Source of the DNA: Armatimonadia bacterium
GTDB taxonomy: Bacteria > Armatimonadota > Zipacnadia > Zipacnadales > JABUFB01
Direction of reading: 5' to 3'
Length of the DNA stretch: 64,000 bases
Assembly (NCBI GenBank): GCA_039679385.1
Contig: JBDKVB010000157.1
Coordinates: 1 to 64,000 of the forward strand
Part shown: piece after piece, positions 44,096-53,090 of the stretch
Layout: each line of letters opens with the position of its first letter
Position numbering within the stretch: the first letter of the stretch is position 1
The notes under the pieces: generated by a model
Databases searched by the model: none
The model's input: the letters and a program-made list of their open reading frames with translations, nothing else
Told to the model about the DNA's origin: nothing
Made by a program: the position numbers and the translations under genes

Positions 44096-44124
44096 TTGCG
44101 TGACCTTAGGGGCCCGCGTATAAT
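44096..44124 (+). promoter_or_regulatory. Sigma-70 type promoter before the GspG-like gene
   Basis: TTGCGT and a perfect TATAAT are separated by 17 bases, 53 bases before the start codon, in the 265-base gap (43913-44177) shared with divergent pta. Confidence 0.6.
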
Positions 44125-44177
44125 CGCACACAGATTGCCGTCGAGATCGGATCCCCTGGCCACGGGAGCTATCAGGA

Positions 44178-44645
44178 ATGTACGCTGAGGAAGTGGCCTA
44201 CCCCAGCAGGGCGCGGGTACGCCGCCGGATCTGGCTCCTTGTCCTGTGCATCGCCCTGGTGTTCGCAATCACTTCGCGACTGGCGGCGCGAAACCGTCGT
44301 GAGTCGCGGGACCTGACGCACGGGCGGATGACGGAGATCGAGAAAGCCCTCGACCGTTACGCCATTGACAACGGCGGCATGATCCCGACCACTCAGCAGG
44401 GACTGCGCGCACTGGTGCAGTGCCCTGCAGAGGAACCGGTGCCGCGGAATTGGCGCGGTCCGTACCTTGGGCAGTCCACGAGCATCTTCGACGGCTGGGG
44501 CCGCAAGCTGCACTATGTGTCGCCCGGAGGCGGGCATCCGGCCCGCCCCTTTGACCTGTGGAGTCTGGGGCGCGACGACATCGAAGGCGGCAGTGGCGCG
44601 AACGCGGACATCAACTCCTGGCAGCCAGAAACCCTATCACCGTGA
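44178..44645 (+). CDS. GspG-type C-terminal domain on a plain membrane anchor
   Basis: A 155-residue protein. Residues 15-37 are one hydrophobic anchor preceded by basic residues, and residues 50-150 match the globular domain of type II secretion major pseudopilin GspG: PTTQQGLRAL, GPYLGQS, FDGWGRKLHYVSPGG, DLWSLGRD, DIEGG and DINSW. The prepilin cleavage motif (G-FTLIEL) is absent, so it should not be processed like a pilin. Its stop overlaps the start of the next gene as GTGA, so translation is coupled. It may act as an anchored calcium-binding module. Confidence 0.78.
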   Translation: MYAEEVAYPSRARVRRRIWLLVLCIALVFAITSRLAARNRRESRDLTHGRMTEIEKALDRYAIDNGGMIPTTQQGLRALVQCPAEEPVPRNWRGPYLGQSTSIFDGWGRKLHYVSPGGGHPARPFDLWSLGRDDIEGGSGANADINSWQPETLSP

Positions 44646-47600
44646 TTACCTTGCGCACAGAACGCTTTGCCTTGCACTGCCTTTGCAGGATCGCCCTCGT
44701 AGCAGCGCTCACCCTCCTGGGAGTGGCGCTTACGGCCGCCCTGGGACTGACGGCGCCGGACCGCTCCCACCACTTTCCCGCCGACTGGACCTCGCTGGTG
44801 CTCAACGACTGTGAGCAGCAGCCGGGCTGGGAGTCTGCCGTGCCGCCATCGGAGGCGCGATCCTCCTTCGGGCTCCTGCGGGTGTCACGAACCACAGCGG
44901 CCAAGGCTGCCGGTGCTGCGAGCTGCCGCTGGGAGTTCCAGCCCCTGGGCGAAAACACCTGGGCTGAGCTGCGGATGGCCTGGAGTGGCATCGAGCAGTG
45001 CGATGCCCTTTCCCTCTGGCTCAAGAACCCTGCAGGATTGCCGGGGGCGCTGGTGGTACGAGTGGAGGATGCCGACGGGGCCGTATACAACTCGCCGGCC
45101 GCCACCCTGGGCGAGGAGCGCAACTGGTACGAGCTGGCCTTCTACCTGCGCGAGTTCCAGCCGGTGCCGGGCATGGCGGACCCGCGACCGGGCATCAGCT
45201 TCCCCCTCAAGAGTCTTTCACTGAGCGTTGGTCACCTGCAGACGCGGGCGGAGTACGATCTGTACCTTGATGAGCTCCGGGCCCACTCGGGACCCGCGGC
45301 CCAGTTGGACGCCATCGAGCTCATGGGTCCTCGCGAGGTTGAGGCTGGGTCACCAGTCAATCTGCGAGTTCGCCTGCGGGCGCAGTCACCGGTAGCGGAG
45401 AGCCTCGACCTGACGGTTGGTCTCGCGTTGCAGGGGACTGCTGCGACGAGAGTTCCGCTGCGCCTCGAGGTCCCTGCCGGCGGAGTCCAGACAGGGCATA
45501 TCTTCCCGCCGTGCGAAGTGAGCTTGCCGACGGCTCCGCGCATGAGTGCGGGCGACTACGATGTGACGATCAGCGCCAACCGTGCGCAGGTCACCCTTCC
45601 GCCACCCGACCGGCTGCCGACGACTCGTCTCAAGATCACCAGTCCCGGCGTGGTCGAGTCGACAACCAGCACGATTGACCTGGTGAGCGGTGCCCCGCGG
45701 ATCAAGATCGGCGACGCTCCGGTGGCTGTGGTGCAGGACATCAGCAGCGTGACACCGCTGCCCGCGCTGGCCCCGCTGAGTGTGCCCGGTCCTCGGATCC
45801 TGCGGTTCCGGGTAGCGATTGGCAAGGCACTTCCCGGCGCAGCCCCGGTGGCCTGGACCGCTCCCGGCGAGTATCGCTGGGAGGCGCTGGACTCGGCCGT
45901 CAGCGCCCTGGTCTCCGCAGCGCCGGCGGCCTATCTGCTTCCCGAGCTTGTCCTGCGCTCGCCCGAATGGTGGGACAAGCAGCATGCGCAGGAGCTGTTC
46001 CTTGCGGCAGCGCCTCGTCCCGGTCTGAGTGGCCCGGAGGCAGTCGAGCCTTCCTTCAGCTCGCCGAGCTGGCTGGCAGATGGTGCTGCGGCCTTGCAGG
46101 CGGTGGTGACCCACCTGGAGCAGGGCCCCTTCGCCGATCGCGTGGCTGCCTATCAGGTCTCGGCGGGACTGGAGAACCGCTGGCTGTCCTGGGACCTGGA
46201 GGGCGACGCCTACGGTGACTACTCCGAGCCTCAGCGGCAGGCCTTCCAACGCTGGCTGCGCGACCGCTATGGTGACCTTCAGGCGTTGCGTGGCGCGTGG
46301 GGTCAGCCGGTCCAGCCCTCGAAGGAGCCCAACAGCGCCCCGGCAGTTATGAGCTGGAGCCAGATCCGCGTTCCCGCGACGACCGACCGGTCTGCCAGCG
46401 AAGGCTGGGTACTGGATCCCTCGGTGCGGCGACCGCTGGTGGACTACCGGCTCTTCGCTTCGCAGGCGATTGCCGGCTGTCTGGATCATTTCGCGGGAGC
46501 TGTGAAGACCGCGGCGCAAGACCGCAAGGTGTGTGGCGCCGCCTACGGGCACTTCATGGAACTGGCGGGACGGGACCGTGGCCTTGAGGATGGCGGACAC
46601 CTGGCACTCACGCCCGCCCTGGGCTTGAAGAAGGTTGACTTCTTCGTCGGACCTCCTGCGGACGGTCAGTCCGGCGCCTTGTTGATGCCGACGGCCTCGC
46701 TGAGAGAAGCGGCCAAGGCCTATGTGCCTGCGCTTGCCGGCGCGGGCACCGGGACGCTCGAGACCCTGGCTGCCGCAATGGAGCAGGGAGCCCCGGCGGT
46801 GTTTTCGGATACGCTGCCCGCGACGACGCTCCCGACCTGCACGGCCGACGCTCATAGCGCAGCGCAGATCGCCGTGATCGTGGATGACGAGAGCGCCGCC
46901 TACTTCGGCCAGGGCAACCCGGTGAAGAAGCCGCTGCTGTGCCTGCAGATGGAGCAGGTGCGGCGGCTCGGTGCGCCGGTGGATGTGTGGCTGCTGCAGG
47001 ATGTCCTCGACCAGCGGCTGCCCCGCTACAAGATGTATCTGTTCCTGAACGCCTTCCAGCTTGGACCGCAGACGATCGACAAGATCACCCAGAGCTTCAC
47101 CGGCAACCCGCTCGTGGTCTGGTTTGGGGCACCCGGTGCTCTGGGGATAACCATCAACGGGCGACAGGTACGGCAACTCACCGGGATTTCGGTGTCACCG
47201 GCGCAAGGTGTGGGGCCGCTGCAGGTGAAGGTGATGCCGGGGAAGTCGACGCTGACCGCGGGTCTGAAGGAACCGGTAACCTATGGGATCGCGAGGGCCG
47301 TGCGTCCCTTGCTGGAGCCCCTGGATACGGTGGCCCAGGTGCTGGGCACCACTCCTTCTGGTGGTCCCGGCCTGGTCTCACGACGGACGGACAACATGAT
47401 TTCGGTGTTCTCGCTGGCACCGAACATGCCGCAGGAGCTCCTGCGCTCGCTGGCGGTGGCGGCAGGAGTGCATGTCTACGACGATCAGGGCGATCGGCTC
47501 TATGCGACGCGCTCGATGATCGGCCTGACGCCGGTGTCGACCGGGCAGCGCGTGATCAGGCTGCCGCAGCGGGCGGACGTCTATGAGCTGCCTGCGCAGA

Positions 47601-47692
47601 CCAAGATCGCCTCCGACGTCGAGGAGTTCACCCTTGAGGTCGAGGCCGGTGTCACACGGCTGTTCACGCTGAGCGCAACGCAGGCGGACTAG
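44642..47692 (+). CDS. Large anchored/exported protein with GH42-like region
   Basis: A 1016-residue protein starting at GTG in a GTGA overlap with the previous gene. Residues 12-40 are a signal peptide or anchor. A jelly-roll region (about 55-200) and a beta region are followed by a TIM-barrel-like part whose YGDYSEPQRQAFQRWLRDRY, LQALRGAWG and VDYRLFAS stretches resemble beta-galactosidase-type GH42 enzymes. The late part (SAAQIAVIVDDESAAYF onward) resembles the GH42 trimerisation domain. Catalytic Glu residues are not certain, so an inactive or divergent enzyme is possible. Confidence 0.68.
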   Translation: MITLRTERFALHCLCRIALVAALTLLGVALTAALGLTAPDRSHHFPADWTSLVLNDCEQQPGWESAVPPSEARSSFGLLRVSRTTAAKAAGAASCRWEFQPLGENTWAELRMAWSGIEQCDALSLWLKNPAGLPGALVVRVEDADGAVYNSPAATLGEERNWYELAFYLREFQPVPGMADPRPGISFPLKSLSLSVGHLQTRAEYDLYLDELRAHSGPAAQLDAIELMGPREVEAGSPVNLRVRLRAQSPVAESLDLTVGLALQGTAATRVPLRLEVPAGGVQTGHIFPPCEVSLPTAPRMSAGDYDVTISANRAQVTLPPPDRLPTTRLKITSPGVVESTTSTIDLVSGAPRIKIGDAPVAVVQDISSVTPLPALAPLSVPGPRILRFRVAIGKALPGAAPVAWTAPGEYRWEALDSAVSALVSAAPAAYLLPELVLRSPEWWDKQHAQELFLAAAPRPGLSGPEAVEPSFSSPSWLADGAAALQAVVTHLEQGPFADRVAAYQVSAGLENRWLSWDLEGDAYGDYSEPQRQAFQRWLRDRYGDLQALRGAWGQPVQPSKEPNSAPAVMSWSQIRVPATTDRSASEGWVLDPSVRRPLVDYRLFASQAIAGCLDHFAGAVKTAAQDRKVCGAAYGHFMELAGRDRGLEDGGHLALTPALGLKKVDFFVGPPADGQSGALLMPTASLREAAKAYVPALAGAGTGTLETLAAAMEQGAPAVFSDTLPATTLPTCTADAHSAAQIAVIVDDESAAYFGQGNPVKKPLLCLQMEQVRRLGAPVDVWLLQDVLDQRLPRYKMYLFLNAFQLGPQTIDKITQSFTGNPLVVWFGAPGALGITINGRQVRQLTGISVSPAQGVGPLQVKVMPGKSTLTAGLKEPVTYGIARAVRPLLEPLDTVAQVLGTTPSGGPGLVSRRTDNMISVFSLAPNMPQELLRSLAVAAGVHVYDDQGDRLYATRSMIGLTPVSTGQRVIRLPQRADVYELPAQTKIASDVEEFTLEVEAGVTRLFTLSATQAD

Positions 47693-47765
47693 GACAGGCC
47701 GAAAGTAGCGGCAAGCCGGGAGCAAATCGGCGCATCGAGAGACAGGCCTCCAGGGGTGACCAGGG

Positions 47766-48461
47766 ATGAACGCCCTGCCGCATATCCTCGTGGCCGACGA
47801 TGTTCGACGCCGTCTGCAGTGGCCCGACTGGGTGCGCCCTCACGTGCTGATGGGTTCGCTGGCCCCGGACGCATACCGGATCGTCCCCGGGCTGGATTAC
47901 CGCGCTCTGCACTTCCGCTACCGCCACGGCGTCGGGCAGCGGCTTAGTGACTACCTGGCAGACCACCTGCGTCCCGCCCTTCGTGAGGGAGGCCATGACG
48001 AGCAGGCCTTCCGGGTCGGGTGGCTCTCGCATATCCTCAGTGACCTGGTCTGGCAGAAGATGCTGCGCGAGCAGTTCCCGCAGTTGTGGAGCGGAGTCCT
48101 GGGACAGAAGGCCGAGACGGGGCGGCGGCTCCGGCTGGAATACCAGAACGCCTGCGACCGCATCGACCGCGAGATTGCCCAGAGCCAGAGCGAGTACCTT
48201 GCCGAGGTGCGCTGGACGCTGCGCTCGGCGAACCCCCAGTACGACCTTACCCCCCTCAACGTAACCGTGCTGAACGAGTGGATTGGGCGTGTGGCGATCG
48301 AGTCCTTGCCGCCGAGCGCACCGCCGACTCCCGGGATCGACTACCTCCAGGCGGAGTTTGTCCACCGTGCCTGCGCCACCGGGGCAGAGCGTACCGTCGC
48401 ACTCATGACGCGGGAGTACGAGTCGGATACGGCGCCGGTGAGCGATTTCCTCGACCAGTAA
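47766..48461 (+). CDS. Zinc-dependent phospholipase C-like protein
   Basis: A 231-residue protein with the pattern of the zinc-dependent phospholipase C-like family: an early His (LPHILVADDV), MGSLAPDAYRI, LHFRYRHG and AFRVGWLSHILSDLVW, whose His and Asp residues could bind zinc. There is no signal peptide. Proteins of this type are common and mostly uncharacterised. It begins 73 bases after the large GH42-like gene and is followed by a terminator, so the three plus-strand genes may form one unit. Confidence 0.65.
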   Translation: MNALPHILVADDVRRRLQWPDWVRPHVLMGSLAPDAYRIVPGLDYRALHFRYRHGVGQRLSDYLADHLRPALREGGHDEQAFRVGWLSHILSDLVWQKMLREQFPQLWSGVLGQKAETGRRLRLEYQNACDRIDREIAQSQSEYLAEVRWTLRSANPQYDLTPLNVTVLNEWIGRVAIESLPPSAPPTPGIDYLQAEFVHRACATGAERTVALMTREYESDTAPVSDFLDQ

Positions 48462-48465
48462 AGGC

Positions 48466-48526
48466 AAGGGCCAGGCGGGAGACACAGCCACCCTCGTGAG
48501 AGGCGGTGTGATTCCACCTGGCCCTT
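48466..48526 (+). terminator. Terminator hairpin
   Basis: AAGGGCCAGG pairs exactly with CCTGGCCCTT across a 41-base internal region, followed by TCTG, between convergent genes. Confidence 0.55.
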
Positions 48527-48574
48527 CTGCTGTGGTGTGAGGGGAGACCTGGTGCAGTCCCCCGGCTTGCGCTA

Positions 48575-49594
48575 CTACAGGGTCACGACTTGCCCCGTGG
48601 TGGCCGACTGCTTCTCCGCGGTGACCAGACGCACGGCTTCGCGAGCCTGGAAGGCCGGGACGCGCTCAGGCTGCTTGCCCTCGGCGATGCAGGCGGCGAA
48701 GTACTCCAGTTCCTGCTGGTAGCCGGTGGTGGCGCGGAACTCCGGCGTCCAGGGATCGCCCTCGTTCGGGATGAACTGCAGGCTCGGGGTCCTGGCGCTG
48801 GAGAACCTCAGGCAGCCCTTCTCACCGAGGCACTCGAAGGCCATTTCGAAGGGATAGGCGGCGGGGAAGCCCCAGCCTCCCTCGGCTGTCACGATCGAGT
48901 CACCATAGATGTACTGGGTGATGACGTGGTCGACGGCGGGAGCAGCAAGCGCCACGTGACCGGTGCGGGAGTAGACGGCCTGCGGCATCCCGAGCAAGGA
49001 CAGGATGTAGTCGGCGTCGTGGATGTGCAGGTCGAGGAGCGCGCCGCCGCTCTTGGAGGCATCGTTGAGCCAGCCGCCCTGACTCCAGCCGGGCGAGGCG
49101 GAAAGGCGAGTGAGCTTGAGGTTCACGAGGCGTCCGAGTTCGCCGCCGTGGAGCATCTTGGCCAGCACCTCGTACTCGGGCCAGAAGCGGATGCACTGGG
49201 CGATGAAGAGGAGCTTGCCGTACTTGTCAGCCGCGGCGAGCATCCGATCGCAAGCGGCCACGTCGAGAGCCATGGGCTTCTCGCAGATCACGTGAACGCC
49301 ACCGGCCATGGCTGTCTCGGTCATGACTGGATGCAGGAAGGTGGGCAGACACACGTCAACGGCGTCGATGCCGCCGGCCGATAGCATGTCCTCCAGAGAG
49401 GTGTAGCGTTTGACGCCAGAGAGGTCCAGACCGGCTGCCTCGCCGATGTTGCCGCCGACGGCAGATGCGGTGGCAGCCACCCGGTCGACTTCCTTGTCAG
49501 CCACTGCTACGACCTGCGCGCCTTCGACCGTCGCCCAGGTACCGAAGTGCTGCTGGCCGATGAAACCCATGCCCAGAATGCCAATGCGTACCAC
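48575..49594 (-). CDS. Gfo/Idh/MocA-family oxidoreductase
   Basis: A 339-residue dehydrogenase with the Rossmann motif ILGMGFIGQQH, the EKPMAL motif near residue 99 and a catalytic-side GGALLDLHIHDADYI (Asp and His pair). It is likely an inositol or sugar dehydrogenase; the substrate is unknown. The start is GTG at 49594 with GGGAGGCG upstream. It is only distantly like the other such gene at 31742 (402 residues), so the two are not a recent duplication. It stands alone on this strand. Confidence 0.9.
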   Translation of the reverse strand: MVRIGILGMGFIGQQHFGTWATVEGAQVVAVADKEVDRVAATASAVGGNIGEAAGLDLSGVKRYTSLEDMLSAGGIDAVDVCLPTFLHPVMTETAMAGGVHVICEKPMALDVAACDRMLAAADKYGKLLFIAQCIRFWPEYEVLAKMLHGGELGRLVNLKLTRLSASPGWSQGGWLNDASKSGGALLDLHIHDADYILSLLGMPQAVYSRTGHVALAAPAVDHVITQYIYGDSIVTAEGGWGFPAAYPFEMAFECLGEKGCLRFSSARTPSLQFIPNEGDPWTPEFRATTGYQQELEYFAACIAEGKQPERVPAFQAREAVRLVTAEKQSATTGQVVTL

Positions 49595-49738
49595 GTCAAT
49601 CGCCTCCCGTGTTGAATGCGTCGGAGTGACTCAAGGCTAGCCAATAAACTTCGCCGCAGCCCCGAGGTATCCCTCCATGCCTCGCCAAGAGCCCTTCGGC
49701 AGCCGGGAGAGGCACACCGGTTGTTACCATCACGATCA

Positions 49739-49768
49739 TTGACACCCTCGTCAGGTTTGGGGTATAAG
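49739..49768 (+). promoter_or_regulatory. Sigma-70 type promoter for the pseudopilin
   Basis: A perfect TTGACA and TATAAG are separated by 18 bases, 55 bases before the pilin start. Confidence 0.65.
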
Positions 49769-49823
49769 GGCTTGTCCCCGCAGTGGGACCAATCAGTACC
49801 AGAGATGGAAGGAGCTGGACCTG

Positions 49824-50522
49824 TTGCACGCACGGCGTCATGGTTTTACGTTGATTGAGTTGCTGGTCGTGATCGCAATCATCGCGATCCTCGCGGCGAT
49901 CCTCTTCCCGGTGTTCGCTCGCGCACGTGAGAAGGCCCGCCAGTCGGCCTGCCAGAGCAACCTCAAGCAGGTTGGCCTGGCCGCACAGATGTATGCCCAG
50001 GACTACGACGAGACGATGGTCCGTGCCTGGCGTATGACCAACGACAACAACGGCACCACTTGGGCCGACATGCTGATGCCGTACATGAAGAACCTGCAGA
50101 TGCTGGACTGCCCGTCCAGTGGCATCAAGACCGTGCTGCTCAGCACCACCTGGGGCGGCCAGGTTGTCAAGCGCGACCAGCTTTCCTACGCCATCAACAG
50201 CGCGTGCTGGGGCGGTCGTGCCGGCAGCGCCAGTGGCCCGGTCGTAACCTATCCGAACGGTGTCGCGATGGCCAGGATTGCTGCTCCGGCCGAGACTGTT
50301 CTCGTTACCGACCTCACCGGCATCTTCGAGGCCGCAGCACAGTATGACGTTCCCACGACCTACACCGCGGTGCCCGTCAGTGGCGCGTACCGGCACAATG
50401 AGCAGAGCAATGTCCTGTTCTGCGACGGTCACGTGAAGTCCATGAACCAGGGCTCCCTGGTTGCCACCCACACCGTCAGTGGCGTCGCTGTCAAGTACCT
50501 GTTCTCCGCCGAAGACGACTAG
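49824..50522 (+). CDS. Type II/IV pseudopilin-like protein with H-X9-DG motif
   Basis: A 232-residue prepilin-like protein. The N-terminus is a short basic leader, then the [19 protein letters not shown] cleavage and helix motif, then [16 protein letters not shown] and YAQDYDE. The C-terminus has the [12 protein letters not shown] motif (H-X9-DG) of the DUF1559-type family that is abundant in Planctomycetes and Armatimonadota. It is cleaved and N-methylated by a prepilin peptidase and probably assembles in a pseudopilus or sits in the membrane. Translation starts at TTG with AAGGAG nine bases upstream. It has its own promoter and terminator. Confidence 0.92.
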   Translation: MHARRHGFTLIELLVVIAIIAILAAILFPVFARAREKARQSACQSNLKQVGLAAQMYAQDYDETMVRAWRMTNDNNGTTWADMLMPYMKNLQMLDCPSSGIKTVLLSTTWGGQVVKRDQLSYAINSACWGGRAGSASGPVVTYPNGVAMARIAAPAETVLVTDLTGIFEAAAQYDVPTTYTAVPVSGAYRHNEQSNVLFCDGHVKSMNQGSLVATHTVSGVAVKYLFSAEDD

Positions 50523-50554
50523 TCAAGCTAGCTCACGCAACACAGAACCACCGA

Positions 50555-50587
50555 GCCGGAGGGAGATCGCTTCCCTCCGGCTTTTTT
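50555..50587 (+). terminator. Strong intrinsic terminator after the pseudopilin
   Basis: GCCGGAGGGA and TCCCTCCGGC enclose a 7-base loop and are followed by six T residues, 33 bases after the pilin stop. Confidence 0.9.
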
Positions 50588-50639
50588 CGTGCCTGGTGCA
50601 AGGCGGGACTCTCCGCAGGCCGGCCAGGGACGCAGGCTC

Positions 50640-51506
50640 TCAGGGCTCCAAGGGGCCGACCACCTGGACGGAGAGGTAGCCTTCATGGACACCGGGACGG
50701 ACCCTCAGCCTCGGGGTGCCGCCAACACACAGGGGTAGGAGACCCTCTGTCGGCACGCCGAGGTCAACCAGCGCCCCGGTCTGCAGGCTCATGAGCTCGC
50801 GCAGGCTGGTTCGCCAACGTGTCAGCCCGACGGTGACGGTCACTGGGGCTGAACGAACCAGGGGCGAAGGAGTCCCCAGGGTTGGCGGACTCGCGCTGTC
50901 CCTTACCGAGGGAGGCGCGGGAAGTCGTGCCAGCCGCAGCGGAATGTGGATGTCGATCTGGCCGTGCAGGGAAGGACCGGTGGCTGCCAGGCAGACTCCG
51001 GCCCACTCGTCGGGATTGGGCCCGGCAAGGTCGGAGCTGCCACGCAGGGCCCGCCAGAAGTCCGGGACGGGGCTTTTGATCGGCCACGAGGTAAGCCAGG
51101 CGCCATGGAGTTCGTGGCACAGATGGGCCAGGAGCCGACCCTCCAGCCGCGTGAAGCCGCGCTCAGGGGCACGCGAGGCTCCCTGGCAGCCGACCATCGC
51201 GTTGACCAGGTCGGAGGCCAGCGGCCAGTCGAAGCGCCACACGGGGCAGAGCTCGCTCTCGAGTCCGGAGGCGACAACCCACACGGAGGAGTCGCCGGTC
51301 GCTGAGAGCAGGTTGTCACTGCGCCCCACGGAGCGGACGTGGAACTGCGCCGACACTCCGAGGTACTCCCCGGCGAGGGCGCTGAAGCTGCGGGTGAAGT
51401 CAGCGGCGGCGACCTGAAGACGTGATAGCTCCTCCGGCCGCAAGGGACAGGGCCGGCTCAGGTCGTAGGGCTGCACCTGTGGTGGTGTGGAGGCAGAGCC
51501 ATGCAT
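50640..51506 (-). CDS. Flagellar motor switch protein FliM-like
   Basis: A 288-residue FliM-like protein. Residues 14-35 (YDLSRPCPLRPEELSRL) match the start of the FliM middle domain, and the last 70 residues are a SpoA domain (VTVGLTRWRTSLRELMSLQTG through LRVRPG). The N-terminal CheY-binding motif of classical FliM (a DEIDALL-type peptide) is missing from this start, and I do not see it in the frame further upstream. The start is uncertain: ATG at 51506 avoids overlap with the FliG-like gene, which ends at 51532. It is the third gene of a CheY/FliG/FliM minus-strand run. Confidence 0.75.
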   Translation of the reverse strand: MHGSASTPPQVQPYDLSRPCPLRPEELSRLQVAAADFTRSFSALAGEYLGVSAQFHVRSVGRSDNLLSATGDSSVWVVASGLESELCPVWRFDWPLASDLVNAMVGCQGASRAPERGFTRLEGRLLAHLCHELHGAWLTSWPIKSPVPDFWRALRGSSDLAGPNPDEWAGVCLAATGPSLHGQIDIHIPLRLARLPAPPSVRDSASPPTLGTPSPLVRSAPVTVTVGLTRWRTSLRELMSLQTGALVDLGVPTEGLLPLCVGGTPRLRVRPGVHEGYLSVQVVGPLEP

Positions 51507-51531
51507 GAAGGGCGCCTCGGCGAGATCGGGT

Positions 51532-52428
51532 TCAGTAGGCGGGAGTAGGTTGGGCCGTCGAGGCCCCCCAGGCGGCACGATCGTGGTGCTGCGAGACCCG
51601 CGAGTGTGTAGCGCAAGGGTCATGCCCGGTGCGAGCCTGGGGTCGGACCGGCGTGCTGCGCTGAGCGACCAGGCCAGCCAGCTCCTCCAGAACGTCATCA
51701 GCCAGAAGCGGGTTCTTGTCCTGAAGGGTGTCCAGGGCATCGCGCACGGAGGAGGCGTCGGACTCCAGTAGCGCGCAGGCGACGACACGCGCCCCTTCTC
51801 GGCGGCTCTGGCGTGACTCGAGGAGATGCTGCACCTGGGCCTGGAGCTCGTCGCTGAGACACCGCAGTACGCCCGGCGCTGCGGGACGCATCGCGGCGAC
51901 GGCCAAGGCCACTTCGCGGCGAGTTGCCGCGGGCAGCAGCGTCAGTAGCTGCCGGGTAAGGGGCGCCGGGCCATGAAGTGCGACCAGGGCGATGACGGCA
52001 GGGCGCTCCCGGGACAAGGCCTCCGCGAGGACCTGGGGATCCGTCTGGGTGAGGAACTGCAGAGGTGGCCGCAGGTCGACAACCGGAAGGCGGCCCGTGT
52101 CGTCGGCAGGCTCGCGGAGTGGGGCCGGGATGACGGCTGGTGCATCTTCCCGCGGTCGTGGTGTCGGCGTCGGGGTCTCAGGGCTCTGGGCAGAAACCTG
52201 CGCAGGCGGCCGCGAGGCCCGTGCCCTCTGCCGCCGGAACTCCTCGATCCTTCCACGCAACTCGCCGGCGGGAAGGTCCGCCAGCTCCCGCTGCGCCGCT
52301 GCGAGCTTTGCGCGCACCTCGGTAGGCAGACGGGCTGCAACGGTTGCTGCGGTGTCCGGGTCAAGGGACGCCAGCAGCAGCGCTGCCTTTCGCGCCCCCT
52401 CAAGGTTCTGATCGGTGTGGCCACTCAT
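51532..52428 (-). CDS. FliG-like protein, C-terminal torque domain missing
   Basis: A 298-residue protein. Residues 10-65 resemble FliG's N domain (GARKAALLLASLDPDTAA), a Pro-rich linker follows (about 66-115), and residues 118-205 match the FliG middle domain (PLQFLTQTDPQVLAEAL, LLPAATRREVALAVA). A short ARM-like segment follows (GARVVACALL to LAGLV), but the final charged helix domain that contacts the stator, with its FVFEDI-type motif, is absent; the chain ends in a low-complexity tail. fliG is missing from its usual place after fliF, so this may be the only switch FliG here, or a paralogue. Confidence 0.72.
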   Translation of the reverse strand: MSGHTDQNLEGARKAALLLASLDPDTAATVAARLPTEVRAKLAAAQRELADLPAGELRGRIEEFRRQRARASRPPAQVSAQSPETPTPTPRPREDAPAVIPAPLREPADDTGRLPVVDLRPPLQFLTQTDPQVLAEALSRERPAVIALVALHGPAPLTRQLLTLLPAATRREVALAVAAMRPAAPGVLRCLSDELQAQVQHLLESRQSRREGARVVACALLESDASSVRDALDTLQDKNPLLADDVLEELAGLVAQRSTPVRPQARTGHDPCATHSRVSQHHDRAAWGASTAQPTPAY

Positions 52429-52476
52429 CTTGCCGCCGTCCTGATAGACAGATGCAGGTCCTGGGCCCGGTCGGGC

Positions 52477-52884
52477 CTACCCGGATGCCTGCAATCCCTG
52501 TGCCACAGGGGCGTCGCCGAACTGAGAGGCTTCGATGGCCTCGATCAGCCGGCTGGTACTGAGGGGCTTCGAGAGGAAGACACTCGCACCGGCCTCCTGG
52601 GCCGTCCTGCGGATGGCGTCATCAGTGAGGCCACTGAGAACCACTACCCGCACCTGCGGATCGATCTCACGAAGGCGGGCGATCCCGGACAGGCCGTCAC
52701 TATGGGGCAAGACCAGGTCCATAAGGACCACGTCGGGGCGCTCTCGGTGGTAGGTCTCGAGGGCCGCCTGGATCGTGCCGGCGAGGAGGACCTCATACCC
52801 CATGGGCTCCAGGGCCGCAGCCACAAGCTGCTGGATATACCACGAGTCGTCAACCACCAGGACGCGACACGGCTCGCGTGTCAT
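52477..52884 (-). CDS. CheY-like response regulator
   Basis: A 135-residue single-domain receiver. The acidic pair is in VLVVDDS, the phospho-acceptor Asp in VLMDLVLP, the Thr/Ser switch in VVLSGLTD and the Lys in FLSKPLS. With no output domain it likely acts by binding partners; next to FliM- and FliG-like genes it may control the flagellar switch. The ATG at 52884 was chosen; an ATG five codons earlier lies too close to its ribosome site. It is the first gene of the minus-strand run divergent from rpoN. Confidence 0.88.
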   Translation of the reverse strand: MTREPCRVLVVDDSWYIQQLVAAALEPMGYEVLLAGTIQAALETYHRERPDVVLMDLVLPHSDGLSGIARLREIDPQVRVVVLSGLTDDAIRRTAQEAGASVFLSKPLSTSRLIEAIEASQFGDAPVAQGLQASG

Positions 52885-53090
52885 GGACACGACTACCATC
52901 CCCTTCTGTACGCGAAGTCAGAAGGCCTATCGGCAAAGTAGGCAGGCGTCTGAAGCGCACCGACCTGTTGCGGCTCGTTACGGGGATTTGGCTAAAGCCC
53001 GCGCCGAGGTGGCCCGATAAGAACCTGGGTCTACGAGGGACGAGGACGTCTCTCGCAAGTCTGTGTCATCCTGTCGCAGGAGCGTGGATC

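Noticed and set aside
43139-44188. Long plus-strand frame opposite pta
   Set aside because: Translation is Gly/Leu/Asp-rich without motifs; the phosphotransacetylase on the other strand has full family conservation.
49710-49725. AGGCACA-CCGG-TTGTT, resembling a sigma-54 promoter before the pseudopilin
   Set aside because: The essential GC of the -12 element is GT here, and a better sigma-70 type promoter lies at 49739-49768.
53050-53066. Minus-strand TGACACA-GAC-TTGCG as a second sigma-54 promoter for the cheY-fliG-fliM run
   Set aside because: The GG of the -24 element is lost and the spacing is one base short.
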